From positions 1 through 64,000 of the forward strand of contig NZ_JAGIPH010000010.1 in the NCBI RefSeq assembly GCF_017877135.1: a DNA stretch of 64,000 bases, read 5' to 3'. Below, piece after piece: positions 17,528 to 26,725 of this stretch; the first letter of the stretch is position 1; every line of letters begins with the position of its first letter. Origin of the DNA: Neorhizobium galegae. GTDB taxonomy: Bacteria; Pseudomonadota; Alphaproteobacteria; Rhizobiales; Rhizobiaceae. The notes beneath the pieces were generated by a model that ran no database searches, was not told the DNA's origin, and was given only the letters and a program-made list of their open reading frames with translations. The position numbers and the translations under genes are program-made.

Positions 17528-17707
17528 CTCAAGCGGAAAGTATCAAATGAGCAGGCGGGCCACCCCATTCAGGATACGCCGGATGTGGTACAGCAGCACT
17601 ACGGTCGCTTCTTGCCGCAAGACAAAGCCGCGCTCGCAGCCAAGATCCTGAACCAGGTTTGGAAGCGTCCGCTTAGCCGCCACGGATATGTAAATTTAAG
17701 GAGCTGA
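17528..17707 (+). pseudogene. Third tyrosine recombinase C-terminal remnant
   Basis: The frame reads EQAGHPIQDTPDVVQQHYGR, then FLPQDKAALAAKILNQVW, and stops at 17705-17707. The H-x-x-x-x-x-T-x-D-x-V-x-x-x-Y-G-R-F pattern is the end of an integrase catalytic domain, with the nucleophile Tyr in QHYGRF. This tail differs from the other two integrase remnants in the window, so three distinct recombinases have decayed here. Confidence 0.65.
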
Positions 17708-18463
17708 TGAGCAGCGGGATTTCAAGACGATCCGTGCGCCTGGTAGATATCCTCAAGTAGGCCTATGACGCTGGCCTGCGCTTCGGCGACCACCTTGAGA
17801 AGGACATGGTGTGCAGATCGCACCTCACTCGACAGCAGTTCTATTTGCAGCGCCTGCCTATCGGGCTGGCCGGCCGCCGCCCGAGAGCCCGAGTGACTTG
17901 CTGAACCACTGAACGATCGTCTGCGGTAGCCAGATCACCGGATCAATCATTGCTGGACGCCGGTATGCGCCGACGACAGGGTCAGATCACGTCCTCTGAT
18001 GTGACTGTCGTTCACGAACTCGCCTCGCAAATAAACCTCGCAGTTCATGTTATTGGGATCGTCAGCGTCGCGAGCGCAATGGTAAAAGACCTCGTTGATC
18101 AAGGAGCCCTGTCGCGCGTCCTGTCATCGGGGTCATCTCCGATGCGCTGAGCAGAGAAAATGCCTGGGCAAGTGCCGGGCAGATCGAACTCTTGAGTGGC
18201 AGTGAACCGGCGCCCCCCGTCGTTTTGCTCTTGCCGAACATCGCTGTACAGCCAGCTACTTCCCCGAGACTAGCCGATATGGGAGGGCGATCGCACCCTC
18301 CAGTCTTGGAAGCTCGGAAGACATAGCTTCCGTTGAGCGCGCAATCTTCATCACCGCTTCCGAGCCCATGCGGGCTATAGAAGCCTGGGGCATTCGTCTC
18401 GAAGCTGCCGTAACATGCCGCGCCTGGTAAGGTGCCGTGGCCAATGCCACGGGGAGCTTTTGT
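17708..18463. other. Degenerate stretch without a recognisable gene
   Basis: No frame above about 66 codons on the plus strand is convincing. On the minus strand a piece reading ALQIELLSSEVRSAHHVLLK, then VVAEAQASVIGLLEDIYQAHG, at about 17723-17870 looks protein-like but is not recognised. On the plus strand, at about 18118-18320, a piece beginning RPVIGVISDALSRENAWASAG also looks coding-like. Both are interrupted by stops, so these are probably decayed genes. Confidence 0.4.
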
Positions 18464-18494
18464 CCCCTGAGCCATGCTCTGCATGGCTCAGGGG
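18464..18494 (-). terminator. Perfect inverted repeat at the end of the SDR gene
   Basis: CCCCTGAGCCATGC and GCATGGCTCAGGGG form a perfect 14-bp stem with a 3-base loop (TCT), 11 bases past the minus-strand SDR stop codon. No T-run follows on the minus strand. It is a good candidate transcript end. Confidence 0.65.
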
Positions 18495-18504
18495 AAGGAG
18501 TTAT

Positions 18505-19266
18505 TCAGATATAAATTCCACCGGCGACCTCGATCCGTTGGCCGTTGACCCAGCCGAAATCGTCAGAGAGAAGGCCGGCGATCACGGGACCGACATCTTC
18601 GGGTCCGCCGACACGACCCAGGGCAGTATGGGACGCTAATGCTTTCGCCACCTCCGGGTTGTCGCGCAAGACACCACCACTGAAGTCGGTGGCTATAGCA
18701 CCGGGCGCGACAACGTTCGCCGCGATACGACGTTCCCCGAGTTCCAGAGCCATATATCGGGTCAGTGCCTCAACGGCCGCCTTCATGGGTCCATAGATCG
18801 TACGCCCTGGGAACGAGAATCTCGCAAGCCCGGAAGAAATATTGACGATGCGACCGCCGTCGTTCATCAGCGGCAGCAGCTTCTGCGTCAGCAGGAAAGG
18901 ACCTTTGAAGTGGACTGCGAACTGTGCGTCCAACTCCTCTTCTGTCCCACTCTGCAGCGTCGCTGTTGATGAGGTTCCTGCGTTATTGACGAGATAATCA
19001 AAGCTACTGGCGCCAAGCGAAGCCAGTGTATTGCGAACCTGGATGACGAACCCATCAAATGTGCCGGCCCGGCCGACGTCCAATTGCAATGCCTCCGCCG
19101 TCCCGCCGGCCTCACGAACGGCTGCGACGACCTTTTCAGCTTCGTCTTTCCGGCTGTTGTAGGTGATGATCGAAGCAACCCCTTTTTGGGCCAGACGCAT
19201 CGCTGTGTCGCGACCCATTCCTCTGCTGCCCCCGGTGATAATGGCAATCCGCTGAGTATCATTCAT
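18505..19266 (-). CDS. Short-chain dehydrogenase/reductase (SDR)
   Basis: This 253-residue cytoplasmic NAD(P)-dependent oxidoreductase has a Rossmann motif TGGSRGMGRDTA at residues 12-23, NNAG near 94, a catalytic Ser in IVNISSGLARF and Tyr-x3-Lys in IYGPMKAA. It ends with the classic C-terminal DDFGWVNGQRIEVAGGIYI. The start is at 19266 because AAAGGAGA lies 6 bases upstream; an ATG at 19314 would add 16 residues ahead of that site. The LysR gene is divergent, so the pair is probably a regulator and its target. The substrate is unknown. Confidence 0.88.
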   Translation of the reverse strand: MNDTQRIAIITGGSRGMGRDTAMRLAQKGVASIITYNSRKDEAEKVVAAVREAGGTAEALQLDVGRAGTFDGFVIQVRNTLASLGASSFDYLVNNAGTSSTATLQSGTEEELDAQFAVHFKGPFLLTQKLLPLMNDGGRIVNISSGLARFSFPGRTIYGPMKAAVEALTRYMALELGERRIAANVVAPGAIATDFSGGVLRDNPEVAKALASHTALGRVGGPEDVGPVIAGLLSDDFGWVNGQRIEVAGGIYI

Positions 19267-19356
19267 GATCGATCTCCTTTCCCCGGAAAACATACGTGCT
19301 TCATATCGATTCAAAAATAGAGTAATCCGCTCACATGATGTACGGAATTTTGAACA

Positions 19357-20256
19357 ATGCCTACTGACTTTGCGGCTGCCCGCGCCTTCGTCGCCGTGGC
19401 GACAGCAGGAGGATTCCGCGAGGCTTCGACCGCAACCGGCATCAGCGCATCCAGCCTCAGCGGTGCCGTGAAGCGGCTAGAAAGCCAGCTCGGGGTCCGG
19501 CTGTTCCATCGTACCACCCGCAGCGTTGTCACGACCGAAGCGGGCGCGCATTTGCTGGAGCATCTACAATCGGCCATGGCAGACATCGAGGCGGCTTTAG
19601 AGCGTGCGAACAAGTACCGTCGCGAGCCTGCCGGCAAACTACGCCTCAACGTACCGGTCAATGTAGCCCGTCTGGTGCTGCCGAGAATTTTGCCCGGCTT
19701 CGTGGCTGCCTATCCCAACATCCGGGTGGAAGTCGTGGCGCAACATGAGTTTGTCGACATAGTTGCCGAGGGATGTGATGCCGGCATCCGCTACGACGAG
19801 CGGCTGACGAAGAACATGATCGCTATACCGATCGGGCCTGCAAGGCAGCGGTTTGCCACTGCCGCATCACCTGCTTATTTGGCGCGGCATGGGCGTCCGG
19901 AACAACCTGAAGATCTACTCGATCATGCGTGCCTGCATGGCCGGCTGAGCAGCGGCGCGTCTGCCGCGTGGGAATTCGAACGGGCGGGCTCTGTGGTGAG
20001 GATTGAGCCGACAGGTCCGATATCTGTGGACATAAACGCGATCGACCTTGCGGTTTCCACCGCTATTGAAGGGTGCGGCATCATCCATCTGTTCGAGGAT
20101 TGGCTGAAACCGGCTTTTGACAGCGGCTTGCTGGTGCCGATATTGGAACCGTTTTGGCAGAGCTTCTCAGGTCCCTTTCTGTATTATCACGGGCGGGAGT
20201 ACGTTCCTGCCCCCCTCAAGGCATTTGTCACTTACGTGCAGGAGAACCGCTGGTAG
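19357..20256 (+). CDS. LysR-family transcriptional regulator
   Basis: This 299-residue DNA-binding regulator has an HTH at residues 18-48 (TAGGFREASTATGISASSLSGAVKRLESQLG), then the usual linker VRLFHRTTRSVVTTEAG and a substrate-binding domain. The domain contains the CrgA/AaeR-like pattern VDIVAEGCDAGIRYDERL near 126-143. It is divergent from the SDR gene with 90 bases between the start codons, and LysR proteins usually control such a divergent neighbour. The ATG is the natural family start. Confidence 0.9.
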   Translation: MPTDFAAARAFVAVATAGGFREASTATGISASSLSGAVKRLESQLGVRLFHRTTRSVVTTEAGAHLLEHLQSAMADIEAALERANKYRREPAGKLRLNVPVNVARLVLPRILPGFVAAYPNIRVEVVAQHEFVDIVAEGCDAGIRYDERLTKNMIAIPIGPARQRFATAASPAYLARHGRPEQPEDLLDHACLHGRLSSGASAAWEFERAGSVVRIEPTGPISVDINAIDLAVSTAIEGCGIIHLFEDWLKPAFDSGLLVPILEPFWQSFSGPFLYYHGREYVPAPLKAFVTYVQENRW

Positions 20257-20805
20257 GCTGAAGATCCTCGAAGCGGAGAGAGCCCGAGCATCGCAAAAAT
20301 GGTGGCAGATGGATTGGTGGGATAAATCGCGGCAGCGGCATCGAGCATTTCTTAACGGCGCGGATTCTCGCAGTCGCTACGCATCTTCACCGCCGCAATC
20401 CGGGCACCAACCGCTTAGGCTGTCGCCGCCCAGTCTGCGCCTTTTTCCAGCGCGCCCACGGCCGGGCAATGAATAAGAGGCGACATTTTTGGCAAGGGAT
20501 GCGCGGCCAGCCTGCCAGCGCGGACGATACGACATGCATAAAGGGTTGGTATCGAGCTCCATGCATCGCGCGTGTCGAGCAGCTCTTCCCCCGGCTGCTC
20601 ATCGCTTGCGTCAAATGTCCCTCCTGCTTGGAAGGCGGCCATCGCTCGCCAAGAAGTTGAAGCGAGTCGGACTCATGTGAATATTGCAATAATAGATCTG
20701 ATATTTGCATTTCACCTCGGTGCCTGGCGCGCTTAGCGTCAGTCGGGATGTTCGGGAGAGGACATCGCAACTGGTGACGACGCCGGTTAGGCGAGGAGGA
20801 AAATC
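20257..20805. other. 549-base stretch with no supported gene
   Basis: Only short frames occur. A 75-codon minus-strand frame (20415-20642) ending PLIHCPAVGALEKGADWAATA looks protein-like but matches no family I recognise. The last 50 bases serve as leader for the esterase gene, with a strong gaggagga site at 20793-20799. Confidence 0.5.
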
Positions 20806-22455
20806 GTGAGAATTTATGCAAGAGCGCTATCGCCGCTGGCGGTGGCGTTGAGTGTTTTGTACGCTTCAACATCACCTGCATCCGCGCAGGCGGGCGACGC
20901 CGGCACGCAGTGCATAGCGTTGAATTCATTCACATTATCTGCAAGTGCGATCACCTTGCCCACATCAGGCGCCAAGGTGACATCCGCTGCGTTCGTTGCA
21001 TCTGGCGACCCGGCGAGTCCGCAAAGCGGTTTTTGCAAAGTCATGGGCGAAACGTTGCCCGTCGATCCTCAAGCGCCCAAGATATTGTGGCAGGTCAACT
21101 TGCCGAGCAGCTGGAACGGGAAGCTGCTGCAATATGGCGGTGGCGGATATAATGGCAGCATTCCGCCGACGACCGAGAAGACGACGCTCGGTCTCGATGT
21201 GGTTCCGACGCCGCTCGGGCAAGGCTATGTCACCTTCGGAAGCGATTCTGGCCACAAGGCGCCGAATGCGGATGATGCCTCATTCGGAAAAAACGACGAA
21301 GCCCTGCTGAACTATGGATACATGCACATCAGGAAGACCCTTGATGTCGCAAAGGCGCTGGTCGAACGGCATTACGCCAGACCCATCAAGAGAGTTTACT
21401 ATCAGGGCGGCTCCACAGGCGGCCGGGAAGGTCTGACGGCGGCATCCCGATGGCCGGATGCCTATGATGGCATCTTGACGAACTATCCCACCGCCAACTT
21501 CGTGGGTCTGAGGCTCTGGGGCGCAGGACTTGCCCGTGCTGTCTACGACGACACGTCGGCGGGGTGGATCCCTCCGAAGCTGGTCGAGACGATTGCGAAA
21601 GAGGCGATTGCAAGCTGCGATGCGCTGGACGGCGCCACGGACGGTCTGATCAGCAACGCATCCGGCTGCCGCAAGCAATCGGCCGCACTGGTTGAAAAGC
21701 TCGCCTGCACGGCTGGCGAGAGCGGCAATCTGGAAAACTGCCTCACGAAAGCCCAGATCGACCGGACCCTCAAGATCTACCACGACGGGTATACCTTGCC
21801 GTACCAGCTGGCGAACGGAATTGATAGCTACCCCGGCTATAACAGCCTCGAAGGCATCCTGATGCAGCTCGGATCGGAGCCGCAGATGCGCAATCCACCG
21901 GTCTCGGGGCCGAACGCTCATCATTCCAGCCGCGCGTTCGAATTCCTTCAGAACTTCGTCGCGCGTGACCAGCCGCTGGACCTCCTGTCCTTCGACATTC
22001 GCGATCCCGGCAAGTTCAAGGACCGCATCGTCGAACTGTCCGGCATCATTGGCGCGACCCAGACAGACTGGTCAACCTTTGCCGACAAGGGTGGCAAGAT
22101 CATCTGGCTGCAGGGCACCGACGACCCGAGCGTGAGCCCCTACGGTAACGCCAAACTTTACGAAGCCATCGTGGCGAAGATGGGTCGTGAGAAAGCGGCC
22201 GCCTTCGTCCGCTTCTACCTTGTGCCGGGCCTCGCCCACGGCGGCGGACGTTTCTCGCCCACCTGGGACAATCTGACCGCTCTCGACAACTGGGTGGAAA
22301 ATGGCGTTCCCCCCGTCAATCCGGTCGTCATGGATGCCACCAAATCCGACACGCGTGGGCGCACACGGCCTCTTTGCGAATACCCCTCCTGGCCGAAGTA
22401 CAAAGGCACAGGCGACATGTCCCAAGCCTCCAGCTTTATCTGCGCCAGCGATTGA
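20806..22455 (+). CDS. Tannase/feruloyl-esterase family hydrolase, secreted
   Basis: This 549-residue serine esterase is of the tannase family (fungal tannase, feruloyl esterase B and MHETase belong here). The start is a GTG at 20806 behind gaggagga. A Sec signal peptide runs to about residue 28 (ALSVLYASTSPASAQA). The nucleophile elbow is YYQGGSTGGREG near residues 204-215, an acid-containing stretch is WLQGTDDPSVSPYG near 433, and the His is in VPGLAHGGGRFSPTW near 470. The family motif is Cys-Ser at the elbow and His-Cys at the end, joined by a disulfide; here both Cys are Gly. It is followed 43 bases later by a serine hydrolase, probably in one transcript. Confidence 0.88.
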   Translation: MRIYARALSPLAVALSVLYASTSPASAQAGDAGTQCIALNSFTLSASAITLPTSGAKVTSAAFVASGDPASPQSGFCKVMGETLPVDPQAPKILWQVNLPSSWNGKLLQYGGGGYNGSIPPTTEKTTLGLDVVPTPLGQGYVTFGSDSGHKAPNADDASFGKNDEALLNYGYMHIRKTLDVAKALVERHYARPIKRVYYQGGSTGGREGLTAASRWPDAYDGILTNYPTANFVGLRLWGAGLARAVYDDTSAGWIPPKLVETIAKEAIASCDALDGATDGLISNASGCRKQSAALVEKLACTAGESGNLENCLTKAQIDRTLKIYHDGYTLPYQLANGIDSYPGYNSLEGILMQLGSEPQMRNPPVSGPNAHHSSRAFEFLQNFVARDQPLDLLSFDIRDPGKFKDRIVELSGIIGATQTDWSTFADKGGKIIWLQGTDDPSVSPYGNAKLYEAIVAKMGREKAAAFVRFYLVPGLAHGGGRFSPTWDNLTALDNWVENGVPPVNPVVMDATKSDTRGRTRPLCEYPSWPKYKGTGDMSQASSFICASD

Positions 22456-22498
22456 CGCCCTTACGGCGACAGAGACTCTCATTTCAGGAAAGAACATT

Positions 22499-23626
22499 AT
22501 GACCCAAAACTTCACCCTATCGCGCCGCTCCATGCTTGGCGTTTCCGCAGCGGCTCCAGCGGCAATGGCGAGCCTTCTTGCACCTCGCGCCTCTGCCGCA
22601 GCCGATGCCACTTGCCCTGCCCCATCCCTGGGCCAGCCTTGGGCATTCGCCAAGGATATCTCGGCGTCCGGCTGGTCGGCAGACAAACTCGCGAAGATGG
22701 AAGAGAAGCTCTACCCGATGGCAACGACTTCGATGGCAATCGTCCATAAGGACGAGATCGTCTATCGCTATGGCAACATCTCGGATGTCAGTTATCTCGC
22801 CTCCGCGCGCAAGAGCGTGCTTTCGATGCTGTTCGGCAAATATGTCGGCGAAGGCAAGATCGATCTCGACATGACGATCGGCGAGATCGGCATCGAGGAA
22901 GACGGTGGCCTCCTTCCACTCGAAAAGACCGCAAAGGTCAAGGATCTGCTGGTTTCCAGTTCCGGCGTCTATCATCCGGCCGGAAGCCCCGGAGGAAATG
23001 AGAACACGCCGGGGCGAGGCAAAACCCCTCCGGGCTCGACATTTCTCTACAACAACTGGGACTTCAATGTGTTGGGCGCGATCTTCGAGAAGCGCACCGG
23101 CCGCAAGATATTCGAAGCATTGCAGACCGATCTGGCGGAGCCACTGGGCTTTGAGGATTACGATCTCGGCCGGCAACGGATGATGGGTTACGAAAACCAG
23201 TCGCGTTATCTGGCCTATCACCTCTTCCTTTCGGCGCGCGACATGGCCAAGCTCGGCCAGTTGATGCTCCAGAAGGGGAAATGGGGCGGCAAGACGATCC
23301 TGCCCGAATCCTGGGTAAGTGAGAGCACGAAAATGCATGTCACCCCGGAACGGACCAAGAGCAAGGAAGGTCTCGGTTATGGCTATTTGTGGTGGATCCC
23401 GACGTCGACGGCCCCCGCGTTCGAAGGCTCCTACTTCATGAACGGCAATTTCGGCCAGTTCGTTCTGTGCATGCCGGCGATCGACACCGTGATCGTCCAC
23501 CGCCGCGCCGTGACCGACGAATTCGCGGTCGCGCGCAATCTCGGCAAAACCACCTACGAACCGACAAAGGTCAATGTCGCGGAGTTTCTGCAGATCGCGG
23601 ACATGGCGGCTGCCGCGCTGAGCTGA
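22499..23626 (+). CDS. Serine hydrolase, class C beta-lactamase fold, Tat-exported
   Basis: This 375-residue hydrolase is of the beta-lactamase/esterase (PF00144-type) family. The start at MTQNFTLSRRSMLGVSAAA gives a Tat signal (SRRSMLG, then a hydrophobic stretch to about residue 35). The catalytic Ser and Lys are in SARKSVLSMLFGK (S-x-x-K), near residues 101-113, and the second motif Y-x-N is LYNNWDFNVLG near 181-191. A near-identical motif set recurs in the leaderless paralogue at 29622-30701. Its place between the secreted esterase and a Dpp-type transporter suggests periplasmic processing of the transported compound. Esterase or peptidase activity is more likely than drug resistance. Confidence 0.88.
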   Translation: MTQNFTLSRRSMLGVSAAAPAAMASLLAPRASAAADATCPAPSLGQPWAFAKDISASGWSADKLAKMEEKLYPMATTSMAIVHKDEIVYRYGNISDVSYLASARKSVLSMLFGKYVGEGKIDLDMTIGEIGIEEDGGLLPLEKTAKVKDLLVSSSGVYHPAGSPGGNENTPGRGKTPPGSTFLYNNWDFNVLGAIFEKRTGRKIFEALQTDLAEPLGFEDYDLGRQRMMGYENQSRYLAYHLFLSARDMAKLGQLMLQKGKWGGKTILPESWVSESTKMHVTPERTKSKEGLGYGYLWWIPTSTAPAFEGSYFMNGNFGQFVLCMPAIDTVIVHRRAVTDEFAVARNLGKTTYEPTKVNVAEFLQIADMAAAALS

Positions 23627-24025
23627 GCGACAGAACCCCTGGAGCGCGCGCGAAGGCCTCGGTCGTATTCGCAGGCGCTCCGCCCTCTTTGAGAGCAGCG
23701 CGATGGCGGCTTGTCCGCCATCCAGCGCGCGCGCTCCCCGGCGAATACGCCATGAAAGTCCGGGGATATGCCGTCGCCGGATGTCGCGGATCACGACCAG
23801 CGTGTGGGTGCGATCAGTAACTTGTCGTGCAGCAGAAGGATCAACGTCCAAGTTCGCATCCGGCAGGAATTGGTCGCCCATCGTTGAGATCGTCCCCAGC
23901 GATATTCGTCAGGCGAATGATCGCCAGAAAAACATTCATTTGATAAATCAAAACACCTGGAAATAGATGTATCCCAATCTACCGCGAGAAAAGCGCTCCA
24001 GCGGGCGCCAATAAAAGGGAACAAT
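23627..24025. other. Intergenic region with hairpin and operon leader
   Basis: A hairpin GATGGCGG/CCGCCATC (23702-23709 with 23715-23722) may end the upstream transcript. GGAGCGCGCGCG (23641-23652) recurs in inverted form near 23726-23737, and CGTATTCGC (23664-23672) recurs as GCGAATACG (23741-23749). These two pairings cross each other, so they cannot both form as simple nested stems. The last 100 bases are AT-richer and should hold the promoter of the binding-protein gene, but no clear -35/-10 pair was found. Confidence 0.4.
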
Positions 24026-25588
24026 ATGAAAAATCTAGCTTTCTGGTTGGGCTTTGCAAGTTGTGCGAGCGTTTTGAGTGGCCCGGCAGCGGCCAAGGAC
24101 ATCACGATCGGGCTGAGCGGCACCGTCACATCGGTCGATCCGCATTTTTACAACGCATCCCCCAACAACAGCATCGCGATGCAGATTTTCGACCGTTTGA
24201 CCGAGCGAACCGCCGAAGGGCAACTGGTTGAGGGTCTGGCGACGAAGTGGGAAGCGGTTTCCGATACGAAGTGGCGCTTTACCCTTCGCGACGGTGTGAA
24301 GTGGCACGACGGAAAGCCCTTCACCGCCGATGACGTGGTTTTCACGCTTGGTCGAGCCGGGAAGGTCCCCAACAGCCCGGGCGGATTCGGCGGCTTCATC
24401 AGAAATGTCGCGAGCGTCAAAGCCGACGGAGATCTTTCGGTTATCATCGACACCAAGTCACCGGCGCCGACCCTTCCGGGTGATCTTGCCAATATAGCGA
24501 TTGTATCACGGCACGCCGGTGAAGGTGCAGACACCGCCGACTATAATTCTGGCAAGGCGGCGATCGGCACCGGCGCCTTCCGGTTCTCGACATTCAAGCA
24601 GGGCATCGAAGTCGGACTGGAGCGCAATCCCGACTGGTGGGGCAAGAAAGTCGTCTGGGAGCATGCGACCTACCGCATGATTTCCAGCGCCAGCGCGCGC
24701 ACAACGGCCATTCTGGCGGGCGATGTCGACATTATCGACGCGCCTGCGGCGACCGATATCGCGCGCTTCAAGTCGACGGCCACTCTCTCCTTCGTCTCCA
24801 CGCCCGGCTTGCGCGTGATCTATCTGGCGCCGACGACGTCCGGCGAAACCTGGAAGGCCAATGTGAGGGGGCCGAATGGAGACGCGCTGGAGACAAACCC
24901 GCTTGCCGATCCGCGGGTCCGCACGGCCTTGTCCGTGGCGATAAACCGCGAAGGGATCGTCGACAAGATCATGGAAGGCACGGCGACGGCATCCGGCCAG
25001 TGGCTGCCGAAAGGCGCCTTCTCCTACACCGATGACATCCAGCCCCCCAAGCCGGACGCGGCAGCCGCCAAGAAATTGCTCGCCGACGCCGGCTTCCCGA
25101 ACGGATTCCAGCTGACGGTTCACGTGCCCAATGACCGCTATCCCAACGCGCCGGCCGTCGTGCAGGCAGTTGCGCAGATGTGGACGCGCATCGGTGTGAA
25201 GACGAATGTGGAATCTCTTCCATGGACCACGTTTTCGTCGCGCAAATCGGACTTCGCCATGAAGCTCTTGGGCCTCGGCAACGCCACCTATGACGCAAGC
25301 TCCATGCTGGTCAACGTGCTTGGCACCGTCGATCCGCAGCGAGGGCTGGGTGCCGCAAACGATAGCGGATATTCCAATCCGGCCCTGGATGATCTCGTTG
25401 CAAAGGCAATGACGATTTACGACGACAAGGCGCGCGAAGCAGCACTTGTCGAAGCGGTCAAGGTTGCGGTGAATGACGGCGCCATCATACCGCTTTATCA
25501 GCAGAGCAATGCATGGGTCGCGCGCAAGGGCCTGTCTTACGCCCCGCGGATCGATGAGCGTACGCTCGTCAAGGACATCGCTGAATAA
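24026..25588 (+). CDS. Dpp/Opp-type periplasmic substrate-binding protein (family 5)
   Basis: This 520-residue binding protein for a peptide-like substrate has a Sec signal at residues 1-23 (LAFWLGFASCASVLSGPAAA). The family-5 core contains FRFTLRDGVKWHDGKPFTADDVVFTL-type sequence near residues 89-114 and, after the Rossmann-like lobe, DPRVRTALSVAINREGIVDKIMEG near 293-316. AAGGGA sits 8 bases before the ATG. It heads a complete Dpp-type operon with two permeases and two ATPases. A hairpin between it and the first permease probably keeps its expression higher. Confidence 0.92.
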   Translation: MKNLAFWLGFASCASVLSGPAAAKDITIGLSGTVTSVDPHFYNASPNNSIAMQIFDRLTERTAEGQLVEGLATKWEAVSDTKWRFTLRDGVKWHDGKPFTADDVVFTLGRAGKVPNSPGGFGGFIRNVASVKADGDLSVIIDTKSPAPTLPGDLANIAIVSRHAGEGADTADYNSGKAAIGTGAFRFSTFKQGIEVGLERNPDWWGKKVVWEHATYRMISSASARTTAILAGDVDIIDAPAATDIARFKSTATLSFVSTPGLRVIYLAPTTSGETWKANVRGPNGDALETNPLADPRVRTALSVAINREGIVDKIMEGTATASGQWLPKGAFSYTDDIQPPKPDAAAAKKLLADAGFPNGFQLTVHVPNDRYPNAPAVVQAVAQMWTRIGVKTNVESLPWTTFSSRKSDFAMKLLGLGNATYDASSMLVNVLGTVDPQRGLGAANDSGYSNPALDDLVAKAMTIYDDKAREAALVEAVKVAVNDGAIIPLYQQSNAWVARKGLSYAPRIDERTLVKDIAE

Positions 25589-25595
25589 GCCTGAC

Positions 25596-25626
25596 GTGAC
25601 GGATCGCAAGTTTGCCGATCCGTCAC
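25596..25626 (+). terminator. Intra-operon hairpin between binding protein and permease genes
   Basis: GTGACGGATCG (25596-25606) and CGATCCGTCAC (25616-25626) form a perfect 11-bp stem with a 9-base loop, seven bases after the binding-protein stop codon and with no T-run. Such hairpins commonly stabilise the upstream message or partly terminate, giving an excess of binding protein over membrane components. Confidence 0.65.
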
Positions 25627-25752
25627 TGACATCTCGCGCGCAGATGAGCGGCGGCTTTCGAAAAGGATGCGAAAAGCCGAAATGCGGTCTATCTGACATC
25701 CCGCACCGTGGAATGTGCGGGTCGCCCCACATCATCATTGTTTGAGGGTATC

Positions 25753-26724
25753 ATGACCCTATGGATCATCCAGCGCCTGCTGCAAGCAATCCTGGTTGCT
25801 TTGGCCATGGCCGTGATCGTGTTTGTCGGTCTTCACCTGATCGGCAGCCCGATTGAAACCCTGCTTCCGGCGGAAGCGACGCACGAAGACCGCCTGCGGC
25901 TGATCGCCGATCTCGGCCTTGATCGCCCGCTTTACGAACAGTTCTTTCTGTTCCTCAAAGGTGTCCTCCAGGGCAATCTCGGCATCAGCTACGTTTACAA
26001 GGAGCCGGCCGTCGAGCTGATCCTCTCGCGCTTGCCGGCGACCCTGGAGCTTGCCCTTGCCGCAGTTCTCCTTTCGCTCGTCTTCGGCGTTCCCCTCGGC
26101 CTCATGGCCGGATGGAAGCCGGAAAGCGCCTTTTCCCGCGTGATCATGATCGGGTCGATCTTCGGCTTCAGCCTGCCAATCTTCTGGATCGCCATTCTGC
26201 TCATCATGATCTTCAGCGTTCAACTCGGCTGGCTGCCCAGTTCCGGTCGTGGAGCAACCCAAACGCTGTTCGGCATTCCCTGGTCGTTCGTGACGCTTGA
26301 CGGGCTGAGGCACATGGTGCTGCCGGCCATCGGCCTTTCGCTGTTCAACATTTCCATGGTGACGCGTCTCACCGAAGCTGGTGTCCGCGAAGCCATGTCC
26401 AGCGAATATGTCCGGTTTGCCAAGGCCAAGGGCCTGTCGCCACGGCGCATTCTCAGCGTCCATGTTCTGAAAAACGTCATGATCCCCGTCGTCACCGTCG
26501 TCGGCCTCGATATCGGCCAGACAATCGCATTTTCCGTCGTCACCGAAACCATCTTTGCCTGGCCGGGCGTCGGAAAGATCATCATCGACAGCATCGGCGC
26601 GCTCGATCGCCCCGTGATCGTGGCCTACCTCATGCTCGTGGTCATCATGTTCGTCATCATCAACCTCGTCGTCGACGTCATCTACCGGCTGCTCGATCCA
26701 CGTATCCGACTTCAGGGAGAGTGA
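25753..26724 (+). CDS. Dpp/Opp-type ABC transporter permease (DppB-like)
   Basis: This 323-residue inner-membrane permease begins MTLWIIQRLLQAILVALAMAVIVFVGLHLIG, the classical DppB first helix. The ATG at 25753 is preferred over one at 25708 because the family has no longer N-terminal extension and GAGGG lies 6 bases before it. Further motifs: LRLIADLGLDRPLYEQFFLFLKGVLQGNLG near 54-83, the EAA loop YVRFAKAKGLSPRRILSVHVLKN near 219-241, and TETIFAWPGVGKIIIDSI. The DppC-like gene begins two bases after its stop. Confidence 0.93.
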   Translation: MTLWIIQRLLQAILVALAMAVIVFVGLHLIGSPIETLLPAEATHEDRLRLIADLGLDRPLYEQFFLFLKGVLQGNLGISYVYKEPAVELILSRLPATLELALAAVLLSLVFGVPLGLMAGWKPESAFSRVIMIGSIFGFSLPIFWIAILLIMIFSVQLGWLPSSGRGATQTLFGIPWSFVTLDGLRHMVLPAIGLSLFNISMVTRLTEAGVREAMSSEYVRFAKAKGLSPRRILSVHVLKNVMIPVVTVVGLDIGQTIAFSVVTETIFAWPGVGKIIIDSIGALDRPVIVAYLMLVVIMFVIINLVVDVIYRLLDPRIRLQGE

Positions 26725-26725
26725 C

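Noticed and set aside
22499..23626. Antibiotic-resistance beta-lactamase
   Set aside because: Class C-like motifs are present, but the context (esterase plus peptide-type transporter, with a leaderless paralogue) and the motifs fit esterase/peptidase members better.
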